In this document: positions 16,305 through 24,559 of the stretch, piece after piece
Numbering within the stretch: position 1 is the stretch's first letter
How the letters are laid out: each line of letters opens with the position of its first letter
Source: Arenibacter latericius DSM 15913
GTDB lineage: Bacteria; Bacteroidota; Bacteroidia; Flavobacteriales; Flavobacteriaceae
DNA: 38,877 nucleotides
Assembly: GCF_000424985.1 (NCBI RefSeq)
Contig: NZ_AUKX01000048.1
Location: forward strand, 1-38,877
Direction: 5' to 3'
Translations under genes and position numbers: made by a program
The notes under the pieces: model-generated
The model's input: only the letters and a program-made list of their open reading frames with translations
Databases searched by the model: none
Told to the model about the DNA's origin: nothing

Positions 16305-17013
16305 ATTCTTGCATGGTGTGATATACGTTTTGTACATCATCATCCTCTTCAATTTTCTCAAGTAATTTTTCTACATCTGCAGCTTCCTCCTCAGTTAACT
16401 CTTTGGTGACCTGTGGTATACGTTCAAATCCTGAAGATAAAATTTCTATCTCCCGGTTTTCTAGCTCCTTTTGTATAGCACCAAAACTTTCGAAGGGTGC
16501 ATATATTAAAATACCATCTTCATCAACGAAAACCTCTTCAGCTCCAAAGTCGATCATTTCTAATTCTAATTCCTCAGGGTCTAAACCTTCTGCGGGAATC
16601 CTAAAGTTACAGGTATGGTCAAACATAAATTCTACCGAACCTGAAGTGCCTAAACTTCCGTTACATTTATTAAAATAGCTTCTGATATTGGCAACGGTTC
16701 TAGTGTTATTATCTGTGGCAGTTTCTACTAAAATAGCAATGCCATGAGGTGCATATCCTTCAAAAAGCACTTCTTTATAATCCCCTAAACTCTTGTCCGA
16801 AGCTCTTTTTATAGCCCTTTCCACATTGTCTTTAGGCATATTTACTGCCTTGGCATTTTGGATTACGGCTCTTAACCTTGCATTAGAATCTGGATCTGGA
16901 CCACCTTCTTTTACCGCAATAACTATATCTTTACCTATTCTTGTAAAGGCTTTGGACATAGCAGACCACCTTTTCATCTTACGTGCTTTTCTAAACTCAA
17001 AAGCTCTTCCCAT
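16303..17013 (-). CDS. yebC: YebC/PmpR family protein
   Basis: The 236-residue protein opens MGRAFEFRKARKMKRWSAMSK, a Bacteroidota version of the YebC N-terminus, then GGPDPDSNARLRAVIQNAKA (38-57), MPKDNVERAIKRAS (59-72) and the acidic C-terminal part typical of the three-domain family. YebC proteins were annotated as transcription regulators; more recent work ties related family members to translation of polyproline stretches. The usual family length is 235-250. It has its own promoter (17041-17070) and converges on the acyltransferase gene. Confidence 0.93.
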   Translation of the reverse strand: MGRAFEFRKARKMKRWSAMSKAFTRIGKDIVIAVKEGGPDPDSNARLRAVIQNAKAVNMPKDNVERAIKRASDKSLGDYKEVLFEGYAPHGIAILVETATDNNTRTVANIRSYFNKCNGSLGTSGSVEFMFDHTCNFRIPAEGLDPEELELEMIDFGAEEVFVDEDGILIYAPFESFGAIQKELENREIEILSSGFERIPQVTKELTEEEAADVEKLLEKIEEDDDVQNVYHTMQE

Positions 17014-17040
17014 TGTTCGGTTTAATTTTAATTACGGAAA

Positions 17041-17070
17041 CAAATTTAACAATTTTTAAAACTGCAACAA
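17041..17070 (-). promoter_or_regulatory. yebC promoter
   Basis: On the minus strand TTG (17070-17068), a 19-base spacer and TAAATTTG (17048-17041) match TTG-N17-23-TAnnTTTG. The predicted start near 17034 gives a leader of about 20 bases. It lies between yebC and the pterin dehydratase gene, so yebC can be expressed alone. Confidence 0.6.
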
Positions 17071-17079
17071 GCGTTATAT

Positions 17080-17367
17080 CTATTCGCTATCAATTATTTC
17101 TTCAATTTTATGTGCCAGTTTAAAATCCTTTTCAGTTACTCCGTTTGCGTCATGGGTATTAAGTCTAATGTGCAAGGAGTTGTATACGTTATTCCAGTCT
17201 GGATGATGGTTTTGTGCCTCACACTCAAAGGCAATTCTCGTCATTACAGAGAAGGCTTCTTTAAAATTTTTAAATTCGAAAGATGTTTCCAAAGCTCCCT
17301 CTACATATTCCCAACCCTCTAGTTGTTCTAATCTCTTTTCTATTTCTTCTTTTGATAATGTGCTCAT
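17080..17367 (-). CDS. 4a-hydroxytetrahydrobiopterin dehydratase (pterin carbinolamine dehydratase)
   Basis: The 95-residue protein fits PCD/PhhB: the active-site motif NHHPDW at 53-58 and a following YNSLHIRLNTHDANGVTEKD (62-81), with GWEYVEG at 18-24. It regenerates tetrahydrobiopterin after aromatic amino acid hydroxylation; many bacteria have copies with a less defined role (dimerisation cofactor-like or pterin-related). No phenylalanine hydroxylase is in the window. It lies 48 bases after the RmlD-like gene on the same strand. Confidence 0.9.
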   Translation of the reverse strand: MSTLSKEEIEKRLEQLEGWEYVEGALETSFEFKNFKEAFSVMTRIAFECEAQNHHPDWNNVYNSLHIRLNTHDANGVTEKDFKLAHKIEEIIDSE

Positions 17368-17415
17368 ATTGTCGATTTTTCTAAAGTTAATAAAATTACC
17401 CTTCTCTTTTACGAG

Positions 17416-18234
17416 CTATTCTGTAAAGATATGTTGGTCTATAATGTCTTGATAATTAAAACGTAGGTATTTGGGTAGTATATTGTATTTAGGTAACACC
17501 GCTAGATATCTATCTTCGTTAGTGGTATATACCCGTTTGTAGATAGGATGGGTTTTATCCATGCGATCTACAATTTCAAATATAAAATCTTCGTGGTGGA
17601 TAAGGTCTTCGGAGCCTAAGTGGAAAACTCCTGTCTTATCTCTATTTATTATATAATGAATCTGCTGGGTAAGTTTGTCGTCACTAGTGACGTTCATAAT
17701 TAAATTAGGAAATACTTCTAGTGGTTCATTCTGCTGCAGCGAAGTTTTTATCGCCCTTACTCTTGGGGAGCTGCTGCCAAAGACCATAGGAACCCTTAGA
17801 ATAGTCATTTTGGATTTGGGTATCCGTAGCAGCATATTTTCTATTTTAATTTTTAACCTTCCATAGATGCTTTCGGAAAAGGTCTTGTCATATTCATAAG
17901 ACGGGAATTTACTGTAGGCATCAAAAACGTTTGCAGAGGATATAAAATATAGCTTACAATTATTCTTAAGGATATATTCTATAATGTGTTGATGGGCGAT
18001 TATTTGTGCTTGGAAGTTGCCTCTAAGAGCAGAGATGATTAGGTCTGGTTTAATTCTATCTAAGATTTGGACAATATCATCCTCCTCTAAATCATACCTA
18101 TGGAACTGATGGTTATTCTCAAAACTCCTTCTGGCGGAATAATAAGTTCCATAGGTATCAAAATAAGAATTTAATTCCCGGTAAATAGCATTTCCAATAA
18201 AGCCACTGGCTCCTAATATTAGTATTTTATTCAT
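17416..18234 (-). CDS. NAD(P)-binding sugar-nucleotide reductase/epimerase, RmlD-like
   Basis: The 272-residue Rossmann protein starts ILILGASGFIGNAIYREL (glycine-rich NAD(P) loop G-A-S-G-F-I-G at 8-14), has DLIISALRG (near 69), YFISSANVFD (near 96-105) with a YEYDK active-site-like region around 114-118, and ILRVPMVFGSS. It belongs to the extended short-chain dehydrogenases related to dTDP-4-dehydrorhamnose reductase. The catalytic Tyr-x-x-x-Lys reads YGRLK near 128, consistent with activity. Its substrate is unknown. It lies 38 bases downstream of gcvT, with which it may be co-transcribed. Confidence 0.75.
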   Translation of the reverse strand: MNKILILGASGFIGNAIYRELNSYFDTYGTYYSARRSFENNHQFHRYDLEEDDIVQILDRIKPDLIISALRGNFQAQIIAHQHIIEYILKNNCKLYFISSANVFDAYSKFPSYEYDKTFSESIYGRLKIKIENMLLRIPKSKMTILRVPMVFGSSSPRVRAIKTSLQQNEPLEVFPNLIMNVTSDDKLTQQIHYIINRDKTGVFHLGSEDLIHHEDFIFEIVDRMDKTHPIYKRVYTTNEDRYLAVLPKYNILPKYLRFNYQDIIDQHIFTE

Positions 18235-18272
18235 CCGGTCATCTCCTTTCCCTCACTCAAATATTTAATAGG

Positions 18273-19358
18273 TTATACTTTATAGAAAGGAGGCTTAACA
18301 ATTACTGCTGGTACCGTCTTTTTCCTAATTTGGATAAAAATGGAATTTCCAACGCTTGAAACTTCTGTGGGAACAAATCCAAGTCCAATTCCTTTTGATA
18401 GGGATGGAGACATCGTTCCAGAAGTTACTTTTCCTATAACGTTACCATCTTCGTCTACTATTTCATACCCATGTCTTGGAATTCCTTTTTCTGTAAGTTC
18501 AAACCCAATAAGCTTTCGTTTTGGTCCAGCTTCCTTCTCTTTGGCGAGGGCTTCGCTATTGACGAAATCTTTGGTGAATTTAGTAATCCACCCCAAACCT
18601 GTTTCCAAAGGGGAGGTAGTATCATCAATATCATTCCCGTAAAGGCAGTAACCCATTTCTAATCTTAAAGTATCTCTTGCAGCCAAGCCAATAGGTTTTA
18701 TCCCATAATCGGCACCAGCTTCAAATACCTTCTCCCATATTTCCTGAACTTCCTCGTTCTTACAATAGATTTCAAATCCACCAGATCCGGTATATCCAGT
18801 TGCGGAAATGATAACATGCGGTTTGTCAGCAAAATCAGCTACTTCAAAGGTGTAAAACTTTAATGCCGATAGGTCTACCGAAGTTAGTTTTTGCATGGCT
18901 TCTACTGCCTTTGGCCCCTGAATGGCTAATAGGGAGTAGTCTTCGGAAATATTACGCATTTCTGCACCAATTTCCTTATTGTATTTGCTGATATGCTCCC
19001 AGTCTTTATCGATGTTGCTCGCATTTACCACCAATAAATATTGGTCTTCTTTCATTTTATAAATGATAAGATCGTCTACTATACCTCCTGTTTCATTGGG
19101 AAGACAACTGTACTGCGCTTTCCCAATAGTTAACTTGGAAGCATCATTTGAACTTACTTTTTGAATTAGGTCTAAAGCTTTTGGACCACTAATTAGAAAC
19201 TCTCCCATATGGGATACATCAAACACCCCTACACCATTTCTAACGGTTTCGTGTTCTGCATTTACTCCTTCATAGGATACGGGCATGTTAAATCCAGCAA
19301 AAGGAACCATTTTAGCTCCTAATGCCTCATGAGTTTTAGTTAAGGCTGTATTTTTCAT
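18273..19358 (-). CDS. gcvT: Aminomethyltransferase (glycine cleavage system T protein)
   Basis: The 361-residue protein transfers the methylene group from the H-protein-bound aminomethyl intermediate to tetrahydrofolate, releasing ammonia. Family marks are [20 protein letters not shown] (10-29), [11 protein letters not shown] (44-54), [11 protein letters not shown] (near 193-203) with the folate-site residues, and [18 protein letters not shown] (near 229-246). The length is typical (about 360). The other glycine-cleavage genes are not nearby, as is usual in Bacteroidota. No glycine riboswitch is recognisable in the 146 bases upstream. Confidence 0.96.
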   Translation of the reverse strand: MKNTALTKTHEALGAKMVPFAGFNMPVSYEGVNAEHETVRNGVGVFDVSHMGEFLISGPKALDLIQKVSSNDASKLTIGKAQYSCLPNETGGIVDDLIIYKMKEDQYLLVVNASNIDKDWEHISKYNKEIGAEMRNISEDYSLLAIQGPKAVEAMQKLTSVDLSALKFYTFEVADFADKPHVIISATGYTGSGGFEIYCKNEEVQEIWEKVFEAGADYGIKPIGLAARDTLRLEMGYCLYGNDIDDTTSPLETGLGWITKFTKDFVNSEALAKEKEAGPKRKLIGFELTEKGIPRHGYEIVDEDGNVIGKVTSGTMSPSLSKGIGLGFVPTEVSSVGNSIFIQIRKKTVPAVIVKPPFYKV

Positions 19359-19504
19359 TTAATTAGTTTAAAAGGTAAAAGTATCGAAAATTAATCGATG
19401 TAAAAATGCAAGCAGATTTTTGTTTTCACAATTTAGTGTTAATCAATACGGATTAAAAAGGGAGTCAGATTAACTAATCTTTATATCTTAAACCTGAGCA
19501 AACC

Positions 19505-20800
19505 TTATTTAGTACTCAAAAAGTCTTTTACCTCTTGATAGTTAGAGATACGTATAGATTTTTTCTTTTTACCTAAAAGCTTAGCAATACTATCAGGCAT
19601 TTCTATATTTTCTTGAATAGTATCCTCTACCACATCTAAAAACTTTACTGGGTGAGCGGTTTCTAAAAATATACCATAATATTCTGGATGTTTATCCAGA
19701 TATTTTTTCAGCCCTAAATAGCCTACGGCTCCATGTGGATCTGCTACATAATTATAATCATTATATAGGGAGAGCATCGCTTGCTTAGTCTCCTCATCAG
19801 TAAAGGAATAAGAGCTTAAGTTTTTGGATAGTTCTTGGAAATTATCCTTGTATAAATGTCTAATCCGAATAAAGTTACTAGGGTCTCCTACGTCCATGGC
19901 ATTAGAAATTGTGGCAATGGAGGCTTTTGGATTGTACGATCCAGTGGCCATAAAGTGGGGAACAATATCATTTGCATTGGTGGCGGCAATAAAGTGTTTG
20001 CACGGCATCCCTAGTTTTTGCGCCATAATCCCTGCGCAGATATTTCCAAAATTTCCGCTTGGTACTGAAAATATAATTTCCTTACCTAAAGATTTAGCAT
20101 GTTTATAGGTGAAAAGGAAATAGAACATTTGCGGAAGCCATCGGGCAACATTAATACTATTGGCAGAGGTCAGTTGCATTTTTTCTGTGATATCTTTGTC
20201 TAGGAAGGCCGATTTTACCATTTCCTGACAATCGTCAAAGGTACCATCTACTTCTAAGGCGGTAATGTTTTTGCCTAGTGTGGTTAATTGCTTTTCCTGA
20301 ATATCACTTACTTTTCCACTTGGGTAAAGTATAACAACTTTAACTCCCGAGACACCTAGAAATCCGTTTGCCACCGCTCCACCTGTGTCACCAGAGGTAG
20401 CTACTAGAACGGTTATTTCAGTGCTTTTTTCATTGGAAAAATATCCTAGGCAACGTGCCATAAATCTAGCGCCAACATCTTTAAAGGCCATGGTAGGCCC
20501 ATGAAAAAGCTCTAGAGCACCGATGTTGTTAGTGATAGGTACTACGGGGAAGTTGAAGTCTAAAACGTCCTCCAAAATCTCCTTTAATGCCTTTTCGGGA
20601 ATATCATCCCCTACAAACTGCTGAATAGCTTTAAGGGCAATCTCGTGATTGGATAATGATTCTATATTATCAAAGAAGGAAGCGGGTAGGGGTTGGATGT
20701 CTTCAGGAAAATATAATCCCCTATCTGGTGCTATGCCTTTTATAACAGCCTCTTTAAAGGAGACCATTGGTGCTTTTTTATTTAGACTGTAATATTTCAT
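19505..20800 (-). CDS. thrC: Threonine synthase
   Basis: The 431-residue PLP enzyme converts O-phosphohomoserine to threonine, the last step of the pathway. PLP lysine K107 lies in GPTMAFKDVGARFMAR, the phosphate-binding loop is ATSGDTGGAVANGF (near 133-146), and SVPSGNFGNICAG is near 241. The N-terminal YYSLNKKAPMVSF and the length match the bacterial class that lacks the extra SAM-binding domain of plants. It is the last gene of the thrABC operon, 42 bases after thrB. No clear intrinsic terminator follows; AGATTA/TAATCT at about 19467-19480 is a small hairpin. Confidence 0.96.
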   Translation of the reverse strand: MKYYSLNKKAPMVSFKEAVIKGIAPDRGLYFPEDIQPLPASFFDNIESLSNHEIALKAIQQFVGDDIPEKALKEILEDVLDFNFPVVPITNNIGALELFHGPTMAFKDVGARFMARCLGYFSNEKSTEITVLVATSGDTGGAVANGFLGVSGVKVVILYPSGKVSDIQEKQLTTLGKNITALEVDGTFDDCQEMVKSAFLDKDITEKMQLTSANSINVARWLPQMFYFLFTYKHAKSLGKEIIFSVPSGNFGNICAGIMAQKLGMPCKHFIAATNANDIVPHFMATGSYNPKASIATISNAMDVGDPSNFIRIRHLYKDNFQELSKNLSSYSFTDEETKQAMLSLYNDYNYVADPHGAVGYLGLKKYLDKHPEYYGIFLETAHPVKFLDVVEDTIQENIEMPDSIAKLLGKKKKSIRISNYQEVKDFLSTK

Positions 20801-20842
20801 TTGTGTGGTGTTTTATTCTTCAATTGATATAAGGGAACTAAC

Positions 20843-21769
20843 TTATAGGATCTTGATTCCGTCGGTATTTATTTTTGAAACGTGTACATCGTAGTCTACG
20901 CCTATTTTTTGATATACGTTCTTCATGGCATTTGCTACTTTTAGGGCATTTTCTTCCCCTCTACTCAGCGCGAAAATTGAAGGTCCTGATCCTGAGATTC
21001 CACAGCCCAAAGCACCTGCTTCCAATGCATTTTCCTTTACTTTATCAAAGCCAGGTATAAGTATAGAACGTATAGGTTCTACAATATGATCTACAAGGGA
21101 TCTGCCTATCAATTCATAATCACTAGTATAAAGTCCGGCTATCAATCCGCCAACATTTCCCCATTGTTTAATTCCGTCTTCTAGAGATATATTTGTTTTT
21201 AGAATTCGTCTAGAATCAGAAGTTTTCACTTCTATTTGTGGATGAATTACGGTGGCGTAGAGTTCCGTTGGAGTGGGAATTTTAACAATGTCTAACGGGT
21301 GGTAACTGCGTACTAAGGTAAAACCGCCAAATAGGGCAGGAGCAACATTATCTGCATGGGGTACTCCGCTCGCTAACCGCTCACCTTCCATGGCAAATTT
21401 TACCAATTGTAAATTAGAAAAAGGACGGTCTAAAAGCTCATTCATTGCCCATACCGCTCCAGAGGAACTAGCAGCGCTACTTCCTATTCCACTTCCAGCT
21501 TTAATTTTTTTGTAAATTTCAATTTCGAAACCGCCATTGTAATTGCTTTCCGCTAAAAATGCTAAACCAGCTACTCCAGCTACATTTTGTAGGGTTTCAG
21601 TAGGTAAGTCTTGTCCGGTAAGTTTGGTTATCTTTATTCCTTTTTTAGGAGTTTTTCTAATGATGATTTCATCACCTACGGTCTCTAATGCCAGCCCTAA
21701 TACATCGAAACCGCAGGAAATATTTGCGATTGTGGCTGGCGAAAATATCTTTATCTCGTTTGAATTCAT
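20843..21769 (-). CDS. thrB: Homoserine kinase
   Basis: The 308-residue GHMP kinase phosphorylates homoserine. It shows FSPATIANISCGFDVLGLAL (9-28, homoserine/N-terminal motif), the ATP-binding GSGIGSSAASSSGAVWA (91-107), and the C-terminal GCGISGSGPSIFAL (near 254-267). The length equals the family norm. It sits 76 bases after thrA and 42 before thrC, in pathway order, and should be governed by the leader attenuator at 24361-24459. Confidence 0.96.
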   Translation of the reverse strand: MNSNEIKIFSPATIANISCGFDVLGLALETVGDEIIIRKTPKKGIKITKLTGQDLPTETLQNVAGVAGLAFLAESNYNGGFEIEIYKKIKAGSGIGSSAASSSGAVWAMNELLDRPFSNLQLVKFAMEGERLASGVPHADNVAPALFGGFTLVRSYHPLDIVKIPTPTELYATVIHPQIEVKTSDSRRILKTNISLEDGIKQWGNVGGLIAGLYTSDYELIGRSLVDHIVEPIRSILIPGFDKVKENALEAGALGCGISGSGPSIFALSRGEENALKVANAMKNVYQKIGVDYDVHVSKINTDGIKIL

Positions 21770-21845
21770 ATTCTTCTGAATTGTAATTAATTAAAGGTAG
21801 CTCTTTCTCTAAATAATTTTAGAAATTGGCTAGGTGTCATTTTGG

Positions 21846-24290
21846 TTAAAAATTACCCACACGGATAATATCGGCAAAAATACCAGAGGCCGTAACATCG
21901 GCTCCTGCTCCCGCTCCTTTAATAATCATTGGCTGGTTGGGATAGCGTTCAGTATAGAACAAAACAATATTGTCACTGCCTTCTAAATTATAAAAATCGT
22001 GTCCTTTGGGGATGCGTTGTAGTCCTACACTTGCTTTGCCATCCTCAAACTGAGCTACATACTTTAGTTTGCTATCGGCTGCAACTGCTTGTTGATACAT
22101 TTCTTGGAAGGAAGATTCATGTTCTTTTAACGTTCTGAAAAAATCCTCGTTGTTGTTAGTTTCTAGACTCTCTTTTGGTAAGAACGGTTGGTTTTCAATA
22201 TCTTCTATATCTAAAACGTTGCCACTTTCCCGGGCTAGAATTAGAATTTTTCTCATAACGTCTATCCCGCTAAGGTCAATTTTTGGATCTGGTTCTGTAT
22301 AACCTTCTTGCTGTGCTGTTTTAACCACATCGTGGAAGGTTGTGGTGTCATTAAAGTTATTAAATACAAAATTTAGACTCCCAGAAAGTACGGCCTGTAT
22401 TTTTAATATCTTATCACCAGACGCAACTAAATTCTTTAAGGTATCTATAATAGGTAGTCCTGCGCCTACATTAGTTTCAAAAAGGAAAGGAGCATTGTAT
22501 TTTCGAGCTAAATCTTTTAATTCTTGATAATTAGTGAATTGGGAAGAGCAGGCTATTTTATTACAGGTAACTACAGAAATGCTGTTCTTTAAATAGGAAT
22601 GGTAGGTTTTAGACACCTCTTCACTAGCGGTATTATCTACAAAAATACTATTCCTGTAATTTAGCATCATCACCTTGTCATAGAATAGGGCTTTATCTGC
22701 TTTTTCTCCTTCAGCTAATAATATTTCCCAATTTTTTAGGGATATGCCGTCCTCATCAAAAAGCATTGTTCTAGAGTTAGATATACCAATTACACGGATG
22801 TTTAGTTTTAGTTTCTCTTTTAAATATTTCTTTTGAAGTTGAATCTGATTTAAAAACTTGGCTCCAACATTACCAACTCCCATTACAAACAGGTTCAACT
22901 GTTTTACATTTTCTTCAAAAAACTCTTCATGTAAGCTGTTAAGTGCTTTTTTAACATCTGATTTTAAGATTACAGCAGAAATATTTCGTTCCGATGCCCC
23001 TTGTGCAATAGCTCTAATATTTACATTGTTCCTACCCAAAGTGCTAAACATTTTTCCACTTAACCCTTGGTGGCTTTTCATATTATCCCCTACCAAGGCA
23101 ACAATAGCAAGGTCTTTTTCGGTTATTACCGGCTTTATCTTCCCACGGGAAATTTCAAAATCGAAGGCTTCGTTAATTATGGAAACTGCCTTTTGAGTGT
23201 CCTGATTAGAAATTCCTACACATATAGAATGTTCCGAGGACGCCTGAGTAATTAGAACCACGCTGATATCGGCATTGGAGAGCACTTCGAAAAATCGCTT
23301 TGATATTCCAGGAATGCCTACCATGCCTGGTCCTTCTAAAGATAATAAGGCCACTTCCTCTATATGGCTTATTCCTCTTACAGTTTTTCCTTGGCCATTA
23401 GTACTTCTTGAAATTAAGGTGCCTGGCTCGTCAGGTTTAAATGTATTTTTAATAATAATTGGAATGCCTTTAGACAGTACTGGCTGTATCGTAGGAGGGA
23501 ATAAAACTTTTGCTCCAAAGTGGGACAGCTCCATAGCTTCTTCATAGGAAATTTTAGGAATGGACATCGCTTGTTTTACTATTTTTGGATTTGCTGTGTA
23601 CATGCCACTTACATCTGTCCAGACTTGCAGCGCTTCTGCATCTAAGGCATTGGCGACGATTGCTGCAGTATAATCTGAGCCACCACGCCCTAAAGTAGTA
23701 GAGTCCCCAGAAACAGAGGATGCAATAAACCCTCCCATCACTAGTACTGTGTTTTTATGATCTTTTAGGGCTTCCAAGCAATTGCTATTGGTGAGCTGAA
23801 AGTTTACCGTATTTTTACCATGAGACACATTGGTCTTTATTATTTCTCTACTGTCTATATGTGCTGCGTCTATACCCTCAGCTATAAAATGCTCGCTAAT
23901 GATATAAGACGATAGCAATTCCCCATAGCTCACAATTTTATCAGAGAGCTTGGGGGTTATTTCTCCAATTAAAAAAGCACCTTCTAACAAGGTTTCCAAG
24001 GTGTTTAGTTCACTTTTCACCTTACTGAGCATCTTGCTCTGAGAGTGGATTGGTATTAGTTCTTTTATGGTGTTTAAATGCCTGTCCTCGATTTCTTTAA
24101 AGGAAGTTTTATAAGAAATGTCTTGGGTGCATGCCAAGGCTGCTGACGTTAATAAAAGATCGGTAATTCCGCCAAGGGCAGAGACTACAACAATAATTTT
24201 GTCGGATTTCTGATTGGCGATTATGTTTTTTACTAAATTGATATTCTTGGCATTGGCAACAGAAGTGCCACCGAATTTTAGAACTTTCAT
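21846..24290 (-). CDS. thrA: Bifunctional aspartokinase I / homoserine dehydrogenase I
   Basis: The 814-residue fusion performs the first and third steps toward threonine. Aspartokinase part, residues 1 to about 300: KFGGTSVAN (5-13), VVSALGGITDLLL (35-47), GRGGSDYTA near 207. Two ACT-type regulatory segments follow (about 310-460; EEVALLSLEGPGMVGIPG and ALVGDNMKSHQGLSG). The homoserine dehydrogenase part starts near 465 with the NAD-binding FVMGVGNVGAKF and carries ETNVGAGLPIIDTL and EGYTEPDPKIDLSGIDVMRK, the catalytic Asp/Lys region. The length agrees with E. coli ThrA (820). The ACT segments suggest feedback by threonine. Expression should respond to the leader peptide upstream. Confidence 0.97.
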   Translation of the reverse strand: MKVLKFGGTSVANAKNINLVKNIIANQKSDKIIVVVSALGGITDLLLTSAALACTQDISYKTSFKEIEDRHLNTIKELIPIHSQSKMLSKVKSELNTLETLLEGAFLIGEITPKLSDKIVSYGELLSSYIISEHFIAEGIDAAHIDSREIIKTNVSHGKNTVNFQLTNSNCLEALKDHKNTVLVMGGFIASSVSGDSTTLGRGGSDYTAAIVANALDAEALQVWTDVSGMYTANPKIVKQAMSIPKISYEEAMELSHFGAKVLFPPTIQPVLSKGIPIIIKNTFKPDEPGTLISRSTNGQGKTVRGISHIEEVALLSLEGPGMVGIPGISKRFFEVLSNADISVVLITQASSEHSICVGISNQDTQKAVSIINEAFDFEISRGKIKPVITEKDLAIVALVGDNMKSHQGLSGKMFSTLGRNNVNIRAIAQGASERNISAVILKSDVKKALNSLHEEFFEENVKQLNLFVMGVGNVGAKFLNQIQLQKKYLKEKLKLNIRVIGISNSRTMLFDEDGISLKNWEILLAEGEKADKALFYDKVMMLNYRNSIFVDNTASEEVSKTYHSYLKNSISVVTCNKIACSSQFTNYQELKDLARKYNAPFLFETNVGAGLPIIDTLKNLVASGDKILKIQAVLSGSLNFVFNNFNDTTTFHDVVKTAQQEGYTEPDPKIDLSGIDVMRKILILARESGNVLDIEDIENQPFLPKESLETNNNEDFFRTLKEHESSFQEMYQQAVAADSKLKYVAQFEDGKASVGLQRIPKGHDFYNLEGSDNIVLFYTERYPNQPMIIKGAGAGADVTASGIFADIIRVGNF

Positions 24291-24335
24291 GGTTCGATTG
24301 GATTAAAAAATAAAACTGATTCGTGAGAAAAAATG

Positions 24336-24443
24336 AAAAAACGGACGTATATGTAGTAGCTTACCCCAATGGGGTAATAGTACCGATAACGGTAATAGCA
24401 GTATTACCATTGAATAATGGTAAAATGCTTAAATTGATGTCCG
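24336..24443 (-). promoter_or_regulatory. thr operon attenuator-like leader with three competing hairpins
   Basis: Inside and behind the leader peptide gene are three near-perfect stems, in transcript order: 24423-24404 (8 bp), 24394-24381 (5 bp) and 24377-24361 (7 bp). All use TTACC/GGTAA arms, so arms of different hairpins can pair with each other and give mutually exclusive folds. An outer pairing GTCCG (24439-24443) with CGGAC (24342-24346) closes the region and is followed in the transcript by six U (24341-24336), a possible terminator. The arrangement suits ribosome-stalling control by threonine and isoleucine. Confidence 0.6.
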
Positions 24444-24459
24444 ATTTTATTAAAGTCAT
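24361..24459 (-). CDS. thrL: thr operon leader peptide (Thr/Ile-rich)
   Basis: A 32-residue ORF begins 10-15 bases after the predicted transcription start and ends 70 bases before thrA. Its second half reads NTAITVIGTITPLG, with four Thr and three Ile codons in eleven, next to an earlier stretch with more Ile; the N-terminus is MTLIKSD. Enterobacterial ThrL is likewise a run of Thr and Ile codons. The codons overlap the hairpin series described at 24336-24443. Too small for an independent protein, it is best explained as a regulatory peptide whose translation speed reports charged tRNA-Thr and tRNA-Ile. Confidence 0.72.
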   Translation of the reverse strand: MTLIKSDINLSILPLFNGNTAITVIGTITPLG

Positions 24460-24463
24460 GGTG

Positions 24464-24492
24464 TTGTTAAAGAATCAAATGTAGTATTTTTG
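24464..24492 (+). promoter_or_regulatory. nnr promoter
   Basis: TTG at 24464-24466, an 18-base spacer and TATTTTTG at 24485-24492 match the Bacteroidota consensus. The predicted start near 24499 gives a leader of about 60 bases. It overlaps the opposed thr promoter. Confidence 0.55.
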
Positions 24493-24505
24493 ATTGCTCT
24501 ATCAA
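24476..24505 (-). promoter_or_regulatory. thr operon promoter
   Basis: On the minus strand TTG (24505-24503), a 19-base spacer and TACATTTG (24483-24476) match TTG-N17-23-TAnnTTTG. Transcription should begin near 24469, about ten bases before the leader peptide ATG. Confidence 0.65.
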
Positions 24506-24559
24506 ATACTTAATCTAATTTTTATGATATTGATAAATTTAACCTAATATTCTTGTTAA

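Noticed and set aside
19359-19504. Glycine riboswitch ahead of gcvT
   Set aside because: No glycine aptamer core could be recognised in these 146 bases.
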